From: Trichomonas vaginalis G3
Taxonomy: Eukaryota > Parabasalia > Trichomonadida > Trichomonadidae
Reading direction: 5' to 3'
DNA length: 64,000 bases
Assembly (NCBI RefSeq): GCF_026262505.1
Contig: NC_067206.1
Coordinates: 33,557,896 to 33,621,895 of the forward strand
The notes under the pieces were generated by a model. The model did no database searches. It saw nothing but the letters and a program-made list of their open reading frames with translations, and had not been told where the DNA came from. How positions within the stretch are numbered: the stretch's first letter is position 1; each line of letters starts with the position of its first letter. The position numbers and the translations under genes were made by a program. Shown one piece after another: positions 51,361 through 61,911 of the stretch.

Positions 51361-51801
51361 TCAGTAAGGAAACGCAGGAGTTTTACGATTTATTTGAGGA
51401 GTAGGTTCTGGTTTAAATGTTGGAGTCGGTTTAGGAGTTGACTTTTGAACAGGAGTTTGTACTTTCATAGGTTCAGGAGTCATTGAAGGTGTTGTTTGTG
51501 ATGGTGTCGGAGTTTGTTTAACTTCAGCTACTTCAGTATTATTTACAACATTTGCTTTATTTCTTTTCAACATCATAACTGCTCCTGCTGTAGCTAGCAA
51601 ACCTAGTGGGAGACCATATTTTATATAAGGACTTGACCAAATGCTATTTTTGACAGGAGCTGGTGGAACACCTAACCTTGGTGAGACTGCTCTTTGCCAT
51701 TGTGCAGCTCGTAAGAAATATTCAATAGGTGCTCCATAATCGTTTGGTAAAGTTTGTTTCATAGATGGTGAAGGTTCACGAGAGCTTGATGAAGAACTCA
51801 T
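51361..51801 (-). CDS. Small membrane protein with Pro/Thr tail, copy 3
   Basis: A 146-residue protein. A Ser-rich start (MSSSSSSREPSPSM) leads to one membrane helix near residues 60-78 (YGLPLGLLATAGAVMML), followed by a basic stop-transfer word and a long Pro/Thr/Gln/Lys tail (KPTPTFKPEPTPQ). It lies 30 bp from the capsid gene on the same strand. It could be a virion membrane or penton-base partner (inference). It looks whole. Confidence 0.55.
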   Translation of the reverse strand: MSSSSSSREPSPSMKQTLPNDYGAPIEYFLRAAQWQRAVSPRLGVPPAPVKNSIWSSPYIKYGLPLGLLATAGAVMMLKRNKANVVNNTEVAEVKQTPTPSQTTPSMTPEPMKVQTPVQKSTPKPTPTFKPEPTPQINRKTPAFPY

Positions 51802-51831
51802 TTATAAGCTTTAAAAATAAACGTTCATCCT

Positions 51832-53406
51832 TTATTCCTCACTGTCGTCCGTAGCTAAGTTATAGTCATCTAATCTTATTATTGGGATTCCATTAGCACG
51901 CACCTGAATGGCAAAGCAACAATCCCTCATAAATCCAATAAGTGGCTTTGGTACATTTTCAGTTGCTAGTTCAATAGGTCCTTTAACAGACAATTTGTAT
52001 GTTATTGGAGCAGTAGATGTTTGACCTTGCTGGAAGCAAAAGTCCACTTCTGTTGGAAAACCACATAAGAAATGTGTGTTGTCATAGCTATCCCATTTAT
52101 GTTCCACACTACCATCATCCACCAATGACCTCATAACATCTTCATTAAATCCTATCATATCATTGTTTGTATTGCAAGCGTTCGCAACCATTTCATAAAA
52201 TACAGGTCCATATGATTTTTCAGGTTCTGCAGGCATATTTCCATAAGCTCCCATGGAAAGCTGAAGATATTTAAACTTAGGGTTCTCAAAATTAACATAA
52301 TAGTTGTCTTTCTTTCTAAATAGTGCCCAAATACTTTTAACATTAATAGGCGTATAAGCTGCTGTAAATGTTGCACTTGAACTATCTGTATTCTTTGAGA
52401 ATGAACCGTCCATAGGAATCCAATCCATAACTTTAACAGGAAAACATAAAGCCTCGTTTGTATAATGTTCTACAAGTTCTGTATAAATGTTAGGGTCTAA
52501 AGAGAATGACTTTGGATGAATGAAACATTCATTAAAATCCATCTTTGTTCGAAATAGTTGCTGGGTTACAGTTGTAATAGTAACTGTTCCACTAGCTTCT
52601 ACTGCCTTCGTTATCATAGTGAATGGTTCATTCCATGGAACAAATTTATTTGTCGGTGGATTTGAATCTGAAGCAAATGCAACTTTAAGAGTTGGATTGA
52701 AAGCAATGATATCATTTACAGATATAGATGTGCATTGTAAGGCGTCGCTACTGAACTTTACTTTAAGCTGAATGTTTCCTGCAAAAGCTGGAATAAATCG
52801 AATAGCTTCTAATGGAAGGAATCTTCTAACAGGAATTCTTAAACGAAGCTTAAAATCAAATGATTTTCCTGCTGTAATTGGACCACTAACAATTTGTCCT
52901 GTTCTGCATGTTCCCGAATGACTCCATACATCTTCATGTCGAGTCTTTGAGAAAACATCTACTTTCTTTATTTGTTCGGTAGTTTGTGAGTTTGAAGTTA
53001 TATATGCTTCTTCTCTTGCGTTGTCTTGAGAATATACGATACGACCATTTGCAAGGATTTGATATCCAGCAACTGCATAGAAAGCGTCATCGAAACCAAT
53101 CCAAAATCCTGGTGGGTTTGTTTTATTGGAACCTGAACCAATTTCTTTATCTACAATAAATTGACCTTCCATTTTATACGTAATGAATGTATTGTAAAGG
53201 TCCAACATATTTTCACCAGGAGGTGAGAGATTGAATGTTACCCATGTGTTATCTTTAGCAGTTCCAGGTTGTGATGGAATCTTTGCGTCAGAATATTTTC
53301 TATTAGTGTCACCAATTTGAACTGCATTGTCTATGATATCGAAATATGAGCGAATCTGATGAATATGCTCTGCTGGAGTAAATTCGTTTAGCTGTTCGTT
53401 CTGCAT
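51832..53406 (-). CDS. Major capsid protein (double jelly-roll type)
   Basis: A 524-residue, beta-rich protein starting MQNEQLNEFTPAEHIHQIRS. Words typical of Polinton and adintovirus capsids include TWVTFNLSPPGENMLDLYN near residue 60, AGYQILANGRIVYSQ, FDFKLRLRIPVRRFLPLEAI and GNIQLKVKF in the first roll, and VKSIWALFRKKDNYYVNF later. The length fits a double jelly-roll subunit, which forms hexagonal arrays. It looks whole, in an otherwise broken element. Fold assignment is by family style, not by structure. Confidence 0.75.
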   Translation of the reverse strand: MQNEQLNEFTPAEHIHQIRSYFDIIDNAVQIGDTNRKYSDAKIPSQPGTAKDNTWVTFNLSPPGENMLDLYNTFITYKMEGQFIVDKEIGSGSNKTNPPGFWIGFDDAFYAVAGYQILANGRIVYSQDNAREEAYITSNSQTTEQIKKVDVFSKTRHEDVWSHSGTCRTGQIVSGPITAGKSFDFKLRLRIPVRRFLPLEAIRFIPAFAGNIQLKVKFSSDALQCTSISVNDIIAFNPTLKVAFASDSNPPTNKFVPWNEPFTMITKAVEASGTVTITTVTQQLFRTKMDFNECFIHPKSFSLDPNIYTELVEHYTNEALCFPVKVMDWIPMDGSFSKNTDSSSATFTAAYTPINVKSIWALFRKKDNYYVNFENPKFKYLQLSMGAYGNMPAEPEKSYGPVFYEMVANACNTNNDMIGFNEDVMRSLVDDGSVEHKWDSYDNTHFLCGFPTEVDFCFQQGQTSTAPITYKLSVKGPIELATENVPKPLIGFMRDCCFAIQVRANGIPIIRLDDYNLATDDSEE

Positions 53407-53433
53407 GTATTTACTTCAGATAAAAATATCTAT

Positions 53434-53868
53434 TTACTTCATTATTCTCACTCTTCTTCTTGGCATTCGTGGTGGAAGTTGTTTCTTGACATTTTCAATG
53501 AACTGTACATTCTCTTTTGTCTCAACTTCTTTCACTGGCGGGTCAGGGTTCTTTGACTCGGTTTGCTTTTCAATGAAATTCACGAACTTTGCAATAAGCT
53601 CTTGGTTCGTTATTGAAAGAACATCTGGCTTCTTTTCTTCTTGTTCTATTGACTTTTCAGTTTGAACAGAAGGTTTTATATGGGCTTCGTGGACTTCACC
53701 CTTGCCATGCACCTTAATGTTGTCGCTCTCTGCATTCGCTAATGGAACCTTTCTTTTTCTTACATATATTTTACCATCTTTACTCTGACTTACATAATAG
53801 AAAGGATGTTGTATTCCTCTGCGTCATTTAATATAATAGACTCTCGTTCTGATTTTGACAAGCTCATT
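53434..53868 (-). pseudogene. Unknown Maverick gene upstream of the capsid gene, broken
   Basis: It starts MSLSKSERESIILNDAEEYN and continues DGKIYVRKRKVPLANAES. After that come a helical part (IAKFVNFIEKQTES) and a basic end (PPRMPRRRVRIMK). A small basic tail like this could bind DNA in the virion. About one break. Family not recognised. Confidence 0.4.
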
Positions 53869-53912
53869 TTACATCGGTTAAAGTTTTAATTTAGTTTTTT
53901 ATCTGCAGTCAA

Positions 53913-54203
53913 ATGACTCAGACAAGCCCTACGGACAAGACCCAAGGTGTCATAGATGTTGAAGCATTGAAGAAAGAAATTCGCGAGCAAATTTTATCCG
54001 AACTGAAGGAACAAAAACAAGAACAAAAGCCAGAGAGACCAAAGAGAAAACTTAGTGAAAAACAACTAGCTGCATTAGCTGCTGGAAGACAAAGAACCCA
54101 CGTTTGCTGGCAAAGAAAGCTAGAGAAGAAGCTGAAGCAAAAGCTAAAGAAGCTGAAGCAAAGAAAGAGTAAATGGTTTATTTTTATCCGAATAAATGTA
54201 TAG
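53913..54203 (+). CDS. Lys/Glu-rich helical protein, copy 3
   Basis: A 96-residue reading starting MTQTSPTDKTQGVIDVEAL. It has one long charged helix (EIREQILSELKEQKQEQKPE), then KLSEKQLAALAAGR and a Lys-rich end. The ATG follows TTTTTTATCTGCAGTCAA, a leader of the same style as before the capsid gene. The last residues overlap the next gene, and the true end is uncertain. It diverges from the 53,434 gene. Function unknown. Confidence 0.45.
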   Translation: MTQTSPTDKTQGVIDVEALKKEIREQILSELKEQKQEQKPERPKRKLSEKQLAALAAGRQRTHVCWQRKLEKKLKQKLKKLKQRKSKWFIFIRINV

Positions 54204-54839
54204 ACAAATACCTTTAACTGTTGCGTTCAGTAGTGAAAACCCTGACGTCAAAATAAAGGGGAACAGAGTAACGTTTAAGTTTCCAACAGACTGGATTGTG
54301 AACATAAATGAAGAGAAGTACATTGGCATAACATCTATGTATATAACACGTGCTTTCAGAAAGGTTGACTTTATACTTCAAGTCGAGATAGAAAATGACG
54401 AACAGTCTTTAAGCGCCCAAAACATTCACATATACAAATACTTTAAAGACGATACAACATTGTTGCAATGTATGATTTCATTTAATGAGATGTTCGAGAA
54501 AAAGTTCAACATTGAAGTACAAACTTTACAGCCTTTACGTGAGTTTCTTGCACAACTGAAAGAAGAAGGTAGTCAGCCACAACTTATAGACTTTCATTAT
54601 GAATTTAATGAAAATGAAGATGGAACTCATGACTGTCAATTCATTGTATTCTCACCATTCAATGAAGTCGCTAAAGAGAAAAAAATCCATTACGTATAAG
54701 GTTTCAAATCTCCGAACCAAGTGATGATTTTAAGAATGTTTTCAATTATGATGCAATGCTTCCGAGGAAAAATGAATTTTCAAAGATTGTAACACCTGGC
54801 ATTTGGGATAGAAAGCAAGCATATTATATTCAAACTTAA
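54196..54839 (+). pseudogene. Likely minor capsid (penton-type) protein, copy 3, broken
   Basis: It starts MYRQIPLTVAFSSENPDVKI, is beta-rich, and has FKFPTDWIVNINEEKYIGIT, the same pattern as the copy 1 gene at 8,195-9,054. Its position near the capsid gene supports a minor capsid role. The leader TTTTTATCCGAATAA precedes the ATG. About one break. The call is inference from pattern and context. Confidence 0.45.
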
Positions 54840-54854
54840 GTAAAGGAGTTGAAA

Positions 54855-55052
54855 ATGAGTTCATTGGTCATACAAGAACTTCACCACTTCCTAACCCTAA
54901 AATACTATAAATTAACTGGCTTCAATCGTGAGTTTTGGATAGACATGTTCTCCACTCATGACCATAAATGTCCAGTGTTCTTGCCTCCAGACCATAAGGA
55001 CTGTCTCTACATTGAAGCACAACTCTTAAACTCTACCATCGCAGTATTGTAA
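54855..55052 (+). CDS. Short unknown reading, copy 3
   Basis: A 65-residue reading starting MSSLVIQELHHFLTLKYYKL, with NREFWIDMFSTHDHKCPVFL and DHKDCLYIEAQLL. It is probably the end of a structural gene or a small gene of its own. It is convergent with PolB. Family not recognised. Confidence 0.3.
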   Translation: MSSLVIQELHHFLTLKYYKLTGFNREFWIDMFSTHDHKCPVFLPPDHKDCLYIEAQLLNSTIAVL

Positions 55053-55136
55053 AATCTACGCTAGCTTTATTTTTATCACGAATGACCTCATTGCTGACAA
55101 AAATAAGCGCTAGCGGCAAGGGCGAAGCCCATGACC

Positions 55137-58100
55137 TCAGAACTTCAACTTACGAATAAAGCTTGTTTTAGTCGTTATTGAAAAGTTGAACTTTTCAGCA
55201 AAGCAAGGTTGACATGACTTACATAAGTCGAATGCAATCTCTTGACCATCATAAAGTGCTTTGTAAAGTTTCATTAAACTGAACTCAGAGTCTTTGTCAT
55301 ATGTTCCAACAGGTATGTGAATGTTCTTATCTTCATTGTAATAGCATTGTATAGCTTCAGGAAACATTTCATTAGCGGTTAAAGCAATAACATCTTGCTT
55401 CACGCCTTTCATTCTGCAGTGAAATGCAACTTCATTTAAATCGTTAGTGAGTAAGTCTATGTAGGTCTTCTTTCCACAGAAAATACTTTTATAAGCTAAA
55501 CTTTGTTTTCCAGGTGTTATTTCTGCAAAGTCGCTATGAAATTGACCAAGGTTCTTTCCTATAAGTTCGCGACCATATCTCTTCTTAAACTCTGCTGCAA
55601 GCTTTGGGATGTCTTCATTATATAAGTGCATACTGTCGGTATCCTGGTAAAAGATTTGAAGTCCCATGTCCTCTGCAGTACAGAATACTTCATTCATAAT
55701 ACGTTTTGACATAGACAGAATATTAACACCAAGTGGACAGAAGTTAAAGTGTCTGCAAATGCTTTTCGTTAGCTTGAAAATAGTTTTATCTGAACCATCC
55801 AAACCTTCGAACTTCACTATATGGTTGTAATTTCTTATAGCATATCTTATAGCATCTTTGTCATTTACTATGGTTATTTTTGACTCAATAGGAGATAGAA
55901 TAGTTTTGCCATAAATGCTGTTCAGAATGAGTTTTATAATTTCTTGCAAAGGATTTCCTTCTTTCTTATACTTTAACCTTAACTCAAACAACTTCTTTAC
56001 TTCATCTCTTATTCTCATATCTCTGTTTCCATCGTAATAGTATCCTTGCAACACTTCACATTTGACACCTTGATATTTTATGAGGTCTTGTAATGTTATA
56101 TGGTCAACATGCATGAGACAGCAAGTGTTTGAACTTCTTGGAACGTTAAGTTCTGGATTTAGTTCAGGGTCGCAAACTATTAAATGAAAGTGTCTGGGTA
56201 TACCAATCTCTGTTATCTTAATGAGAACAAAGAAGCCAGACATAAACTTTTCACCAATGGGTTCCTTTTGGTCATCATCGAATAAATGTCTCATGAGATA
56301 CTCTGTGCTTAGCATCTCATCCTTCAATACTTTTGGAATTCCTTCTAAAGTATAAAGTCTTGCTATAGCTGAAGGATATAATGAAACAGTGTCGAAGTCA
56401 GCAATGAGTTCTTTTTGCTCTTTTGTTTCATGTTATCTGACAACATACATCTTCCACCTTGAATGCATCTCGAAATAAATTCTCTTGGTTTATTTGAGAG
56501 GTCATAAAGATTTCCATTCGGGAAGTATACTCTGTTCTCAAACAATTTGTTAGCAATAGAACAAATACTAACGTAGTCATAAACGTTTAAATCAAACTCT
56601 TTCAATAAGTCATTGCGGAACTTTACAAAACCTTCTCTTAAAATTCTTACATCTTGTTTGCAGTAAAACGTGCTATATTTTTCTAAGTCGAAGTGGTTTT
56701 CATCTATTCTGCAACCTTTGATGGAATCTATGTTCTTCATAAATGTATCTGCATCATGGATAAACTTACATGCTTCAGAAATGACACCAGTTCTGTTGTC
56801 ATTTGCTAACAAAACACTGCTGTAGTAGTTATATGGAAATACTTCTTTCGGTCCTGTTTGTAAGTTAAACATAGCAGGAAATAGTTTAAGCTTCTTATTT
56901 ATAACACTGTAAGAGTCTTTTATAATAATTGCCCGTCCTTTATATAAACCAGTTATTTGCATTGTTCGTGAACCTTTAATGATGGGAGTTCCTTTCACTT
57001 CTGTCATGTGTCTTAAGATGAAGTTTATGTCATAACTGAGGTTGTGAAATATATTAAACTCTTGTCAGGAAGTCTTTCCAAAAATTCTGTTGCACAGTTT
57101 TGACCCCAAATGCTTTCACTAACTGAACCATCTTCACTGTCATAACAGATGTTAAAAGCTTTATGAAAGCCATCCGTACTACACTCAAAGTCAGCAAAGA
57201 AAACGTGCTCAGGTATGAATTTACATTTAGCTTTATTTACTTCTTTTGACTCTGCTTTCTTCTTCAGTTGTACACAATACTTTGGAGCATATGTCAAATC
57301 TTTAAATGGTGCAAGGTTCTGTTTATATAAGTCAGTCGTATATGTGAAAAGTTCTCCATAAGAAATAGGTTCGAAATATTTGCACTCCCACAATGTTTTC
57401 ATAACATCCCATAGCGGTGTTGTTCTATCATAACGAACTACATATTTTTCTTCTCTCTTTGTATAAATTTTCATCTGTTTCTCAATGTTCATTCCACCAC
57501 ACTCCTTCAAGATTTCTTTATAGTTTCGAATGAAGTATGTTGTCATTGGAATCTTTCATTTAGCATGAGTGGTCTTCAACAAGAAGTAAGTCAATAGTTC
57601 TAACAGTTTCGCATTCTTTTGGTATATATCTCTTTATTTCATTATGTCTTGAGTCATTGAAATAACCAATGGTAACATTAAATGCTATACCTGTTGCGTC
57701 AGAAATTTCTTGTACTTTACTTTGAGGAAAGTCTCTAACACGAATGACTTCTCTCATGTGGTCAATAGTTTCTTCATTTACTCCAGCCTGAATGCAAGCA
57801 TAAACGAAACAATTGTCCTCTGTCATAAGTGTTGCAGTTCTTTTGTTCAGTTCATTGAAGATTTGGTAGCGTTCAAGATTTATAGGTAATGTGCAAAGAT
57901 ACTTCCAGAACTGACCGCTTCTCTTCTTATAAAACTTCTTTTCACCATTATCTTTCCAAAAGCTTTCTATAAGTGCTGGGTTTCCTGTTTGCTTAAGAGC
58001 TTCCAAAATGGCTTTCTGGTCATTTGTCAGTGTGCTTTCATCTCTATATGGTCTCTTTTTTGGTTTGCCTTTCTTTACATCTGACATCGTTAAGCCTTCA

Positions 58101-58974
58101 TATTCTGTTAAATCATACATCTTTATTTCGGTAAGATTCTTTATGTTTGTCAAGAAGAAGTCATAGTGCATTTCAACAATACCTGCAGCATTTGCTTCTA
58201 TCTCTGATATAAAGTTCTCCTTCAAGAGCTGATGTAGTAATGTTCCAATATTATTGAGGTTTAACGTAGAACATTCATACTTTCCACCAAGTTTATAACA
58301 TACCATCCATCTCTGTTGGAGTTTATTTTAATTTTCTCTAAGAGTCTCATGAAAACCTTACCGAAATGTTTGTGTAAGTAGTCTCTGTTTGGTTCATCTA
58401 AAGCTTCGATGTTAAAGTCAATGAGTCTATTGCCTGACTTCACATTTCTCTTCCTATTCTCTTCATCTTTCTTTAACCATCTCTCACCTTCTTTTGGTTT
58501 GTCGTCAATGGAACGAATGACATCGTTAGCTTTGCGAACTTGTTCTATAGCACTTTTAAACATCTCTCTTCTCTGTTGTTTCAGTGTGTCGTCTCTTCTT
58601 CTTGTTTCACCAACGTTTGCATTTGTTATGTCAAACATTCTCTTCTTACTTCATGTGGTACAGCTCTTCTTGTTTCACCAACGTTTGCATTTGTTATGTC
58701 AAACATTCTCTTCTTACTTCATGAGGTACTGAACGTCTATGATATAAGTCAATAGCAACGTCATTTAAAGGAAATGCTCTTGCATGGACTTCGTCCTCGC
58801 CGCGTTGCGGCTTTATGAACTCATGAATTCTATCATAACTTATTGCACCATTATAGTCATTAATGAGTCAGCGAGTGCTTTTTTGTTTGTGTAATGCTTT
58901 GCAACATCTATGTTAGCTTCTGTAAGAAGTTGTTTTATTTCCGAGTGTTCTAACTTAGACAACTTCCGATACAT
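55137..58974 (-). pseudogene. Protein-primed DNA polymerase B, copy 3, broken
   Basis: The replicative polymerase of the Maverick. In order along the minus strand are an N-terminal region starting MYRKLSKLEHSEIK, the exonuclease start FFADFECSTDGF, KYSTFYCKQDVRIL, polymerase motif ADFDTVSLYPSAIARLY, motif LILNSIYGKT and motif YQDTDSMHLY. The Polinton family primes with a terminal protein, and the long N-terminal part may include it. About six breaks. Clearly of a different lineage from the copy 2 polymerase, and without its HNH insertion. Confidence 0.85.
58598..58723. repeat. Tandem duplication of about 60 bp inside the PolB N-terminal region
   Basis: CTTCTTGTTTCACCAACG through ATTCTCTTCTTACTTCATG occurs twice in a row (about 58,598-58,656 and 58,665-58,723) with almost no difference, so the duplication is recent. 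Confidence 0.8.
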
Positions 58975-59064
58975 CTTTAGTAGGAAATAAAAAAAATATT
59001 TTTTGAAAAAATTAGATTAGATTTTTTTTAAGTTATTTTTCAAAATAATTAATATTTTATTTTA

Positions 59065-59538
59065 ATGAAACACATGCAAGATTGCAAGTTCTTTTCATAC
59101 AATGCTCTCGCTACTGCCATCAAGAATGAGTTCAATAATGCTTCAAATGTTAATATTATCTTTAACAAGAAGTTTGTGAAAGAATCTAAGTTTGGTCAGT
59201 ATGTCAGACCATTAGCTATTGTCATTGACCGCAAACGTTATACTTCACAAGAGTTAGCAGTAGTTTTGAAACAAAAGGGTTTCTTCGTGAATGTCAAAGA
59301 TACACACTTTACTGTCATAAAGAACTCTAACGTTGACTTCTTCAGTATTGCTTTAAATCTTTCCGAACAGAAAGAATATAAGAAGGGTGAAACAAATGTG
59401 AAATATTATCCTTCATCTCTGAAAACAATAACGAACAAAGATGTTATACAAAAGTTCTTACCAAAGGTTGAAGAAGCTTCTATTGACATTGACGAAGGAA
59501 GTGAAATGGTTGAAGAAATTGACCCTGAAGCTATTTAA
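59065..59538 (+). CDS. Unknown Maverick protein, copy 3
   Basis: A 157-residue protein starting MKHMQDCKFFSYNALATAI. It is alpha/beta-looking, with KFGQYVRPLAIVIDRKRY and LKQKGFFVNVKDTHFTVI, and ends in an acidic tail (SIDIDEGSEMVEEIDPEAI). It is divergent from PolB, with a T/A-rich leader. Its tail resembles that of the 401-821 gene. Function unknown. It looks whole. Confidence 0.55.
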   Translation: MKHMQDCKFFSYNALATAIKNEFNNASNVNIIFNKKFVKESKFGQYVRPLAIVIDRKRYTSQELAVVLKQKGFFVNVKDTHFTVIKNSNVDFFSIALNLSEQKEYKKGETNVKYYPSSLKTITNKDVIQKFLPKVEEASIDIDEGSEMVEEIDPEAI

Positions 59539-59649
59539 CCAAAATATATTTTTGGTGAAGAGGTGAGATTTCACCTGTTTTTTCACCTCATTCTCTCTTC
59601 GTTAATGTGTCGTGACTTCTTCGTTAATGTTGTCGTGACTTCATTCTTC

Positions 59650-60468
59650 CTCCTTGAAGTTATCGAATATTCTGTTATTTTTTCCTTCAGTAATGGTAAG
59701 TCTTCTTTGAATGTAAGTATTGTACAACCTTTCATATGTCATTAGTGTGTTTGAGGAAGAGTATTTTTGACAATTTCCTTTATTTGCTCATTCGGTGTCA
59801 TTGAAATCGGTAAGTTTTCACGATAGAACCAGTTTCTGTCAGATTTGTAAATCTTAGCAAGGTCATAAAAGCTTTTTGTTGTTTCTTCTGACTAAATGCA
59901 ACATAACCATATCTCTGTCTTCTTCATTTTCCATCTCTTCAGCGTAAATCATATACTTATAACTCTTTTCCTTTCCTTTTGTACTGAACGTGTATTCTTT
60001 TCTGTATGCTTTTGTCTTTGGATTCAATGACTTCATCTTTTGCTTGAAGTTTCTTTTCCATCTCTCCACGTTCTGCTTTATATAGTTCATCTAACATCAT
60101 GAAAATATAACAAGCATAACGAGTGAAGCCCACATTGCTACAGCATTTACTAAAAGTCTATGAACATAATAACCTTTCAAACCAGGAGCCAAATTCTTGC
60201 GATTTTCGTACGGAATCTCTTCCCTCGGTTTTCCGAGGGAAGCAATCATATGAGGAAATTCTTCTAAAAGTTCTTTTGTCTGTTGGTTTTCAAACCAATG
60301 ATATGCTTGCTTTGTAGAACGAAGAGCATTCATTATACTTTGCATTTGGTACATGTCATCTTTGACTGAACGAATGAGACGTAACTGTTTGTTATATTGT
60401 ATGTACTCGTATTCTTCATTTATGGCTTCATGAACGATGGCAGTTGTTGTGTTCTCTAATGTTGACAT
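59650..60468 (-). pseudogene. KilA-N regulator, copy 3, broken
   Basis: A broken homologue of the 2,560-3,399 gene. It keeps MSTLENTTTAIVHEAINEEY, the KilA-N words GLKGYYVHRLLVNAVAMWAS and the later MENEEDRDMVMLHLVRRNNK. The central part is a different allele from copy 1. The shared leader stands before the start. About three breaks. Confidence 0.7.
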
Positions 60469-60544
60469 ATCTGTCTTTACATACAGGATAAAAAAATAAA
60501 TAAAATAAAATTAGCGTTATTTCCTGACTTTCACAAAAGACCAA

Positions 60545-60627
60545 AAATAAACGCTTTTACATGTATTTTTCAGCAACTTCGTCAAATAATTTTATAGCTT
60601 TATCTATCTCATCTACTTCAAACACGT
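60545..60627 (-). pseudogene. Leftover end of the KilA-N/GIY-YIG gene
   Basis: About 80 bp match the end of the copy 1 gene at 4,090-4,175 (ending FDEVAEKYM) together with its downstream spacer. At 60,628 the sequence changes abruptly to unrelated DNA that carries the tRNA-like segment. Confidence 0.65.
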
Positions 60628-60706
60628 ATGAATATCTTATGCGGTGGGAAGCTAGATGGAAATAAATTTACGTCAAATATGCAATTTATAAAATCTTATG
60701 TCGACA

Positions 60707-60780
60707 GGCTACGTAGCACAGTGGTCTAAGTGGTGTTATGGAGGGGTCAGGGTCTGTGGTTCGAACCGCGACAGCGCCGT
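60707..60780 (+). tRNA. tRNA-like sequence with A and B boxes, probably degenerate
   Basis: GGCTACGTAGCACAGTGG starts like a tRNA: TAGCACAGTGG fits the A box, and GTGGTTCGAACCGCGAC fits the B box, GTTCGAACC. The outer stem pairs in only about four of seven positions (GGC with GCC firmly), and the T-stem is one base out of register. I cannot fix an anticodon. It may be a decayed tRNA, or a tRNA-derived repeat with a Pol III promoter. Confidence 0.3.
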
Positions 60781-60845
60781 ATTTTCTTATTTTCTTTATT
60801 TGTCTTGTTTGTCGTGAATAAAAAAGTGTCATAAAAGTGCTCTAT

Positions 60846-60906
60846 CTTCCACGGGAATAAATAAAATTTACTTTATTTCTTCTTTATTTCTTTGTTCCCG
60901 TGGAAG
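60846..60906. repeat. Hairpin with 12-bp perfect stem
   Basis: CTTCCACGGGAA pairs with TTCCCGTGGAAG around an AT-rich loop, some 65 bp after the tRNA-like segment. Part of the stem (CGTGGAAG) recurs at about 60,986. Confidence 0.65.
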
Positions 60907-61136
60907 AAGGGTTTTGCTGTTTTTTCTCAGCCGAAATCAATGATTTTTCATTTTTGGAATCCTTAGCGAATGAGGAATCTTTTTCTCTCGTGGAAGCTTT
61001 GACCTAAAATATATTTAGGTGAAGAGGTGACATCTCACCTGTTTTTTCACCTGTTTTTCTCACCTCTTGAATTTTCATGGAATTTCCTATATGAAAGAAA
61101 ATAACGCTAATTTTATTTTTATTTATTTTTTATTTT

Positions 61137-61152
61137 GTATGTAAAGACAATA
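61137..61152 (+). promoter_or_regulatory. Shared leader TTTTGTATGTAAAGACA on the plus strand
   Basis: The same leader words as at 3,400-3,420, here in front of a plus-strand KilA-N gene. This shows that the leader moves with gene starts and is not merely part of a conserved spacer. Confidence 0.6.
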
Positions 61153-61813
61153 ATGTCAGTCGAAGCAAAAACATTCACGAACAAATCTAATGGTGAAACA
61201 TTCACAAAAGGCACTTAAACGGTATTGAGTCTTAACGTAGAGACAAGGATGGTTACATTAATGCAACAAAGATGGCAAGAGAAGCGGAAGGTTAAACCAT
61301 TTAAACAGATTTCTCAATAGTACTAAAATGCAGGAAATTCTTGAGTTTTGGATGAACGAATACGGTGGAGCCAAAAGTGGCTCGACCTCAAACAAGCATT
61401 TTATGAGCTTACTAAGGGCTTATGAATGAATTCAAAGGTATTTACATACATGCTGACCTCGTTCATTTGTTGCTGAATGGTGCTCTGTAAAGTATGCATT
61501 TTATGTCAAAGATATTATGGACTCCATAGACAAGAAAGTTCATGAGAAGTTAGATGAAGAAGAACTCGAAGATACAGTGGAGAATGCTAAACCTTTTGTT
61601 CGAAGAAGAAGTTGGAAAAATGTGTAAAAACAATTAGAACATGAACGTGAGATATGTTATGGTTATAGAGATTCTCCATACGAACTAGACCAATGGGAAC
61701 AAGAAGATTTAAAGAGAGAATTTAGAGAATATGAACTCGCTAAGATAGCATTTGAAGCTGCAGAAAAGAAGTTAAAAGTTTGGGGTCGTTTTGTAAAAAA
61801 ATATTGTGAGTAA
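61153..61813 (+). pseudogene. Second type of KilA-N protein, copy 3, broken
   Basis: It starts MSVEAKTFTNKSNGETF. The KilA-N words are GYINATKMAREAE, KMQEILEFWMNEYGG and FKGIYIHADLVHLLL. A charged helical tail follows (YELDQWEQEDLKREFREYEL). This is the KilA-N form with the GYINATK start, different from the other two in the window. About four breaks. Confidence 0.65.
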
Positions 61814-61911
61814 ATGAACCATTTATTTTTATTGAATTCACCAAAAATATAATTTAGGTGAAGAGGTGAGATGTCACCTGTTTTTTCACCTGTTTTCTCA
61901 CCCTAGTTATT

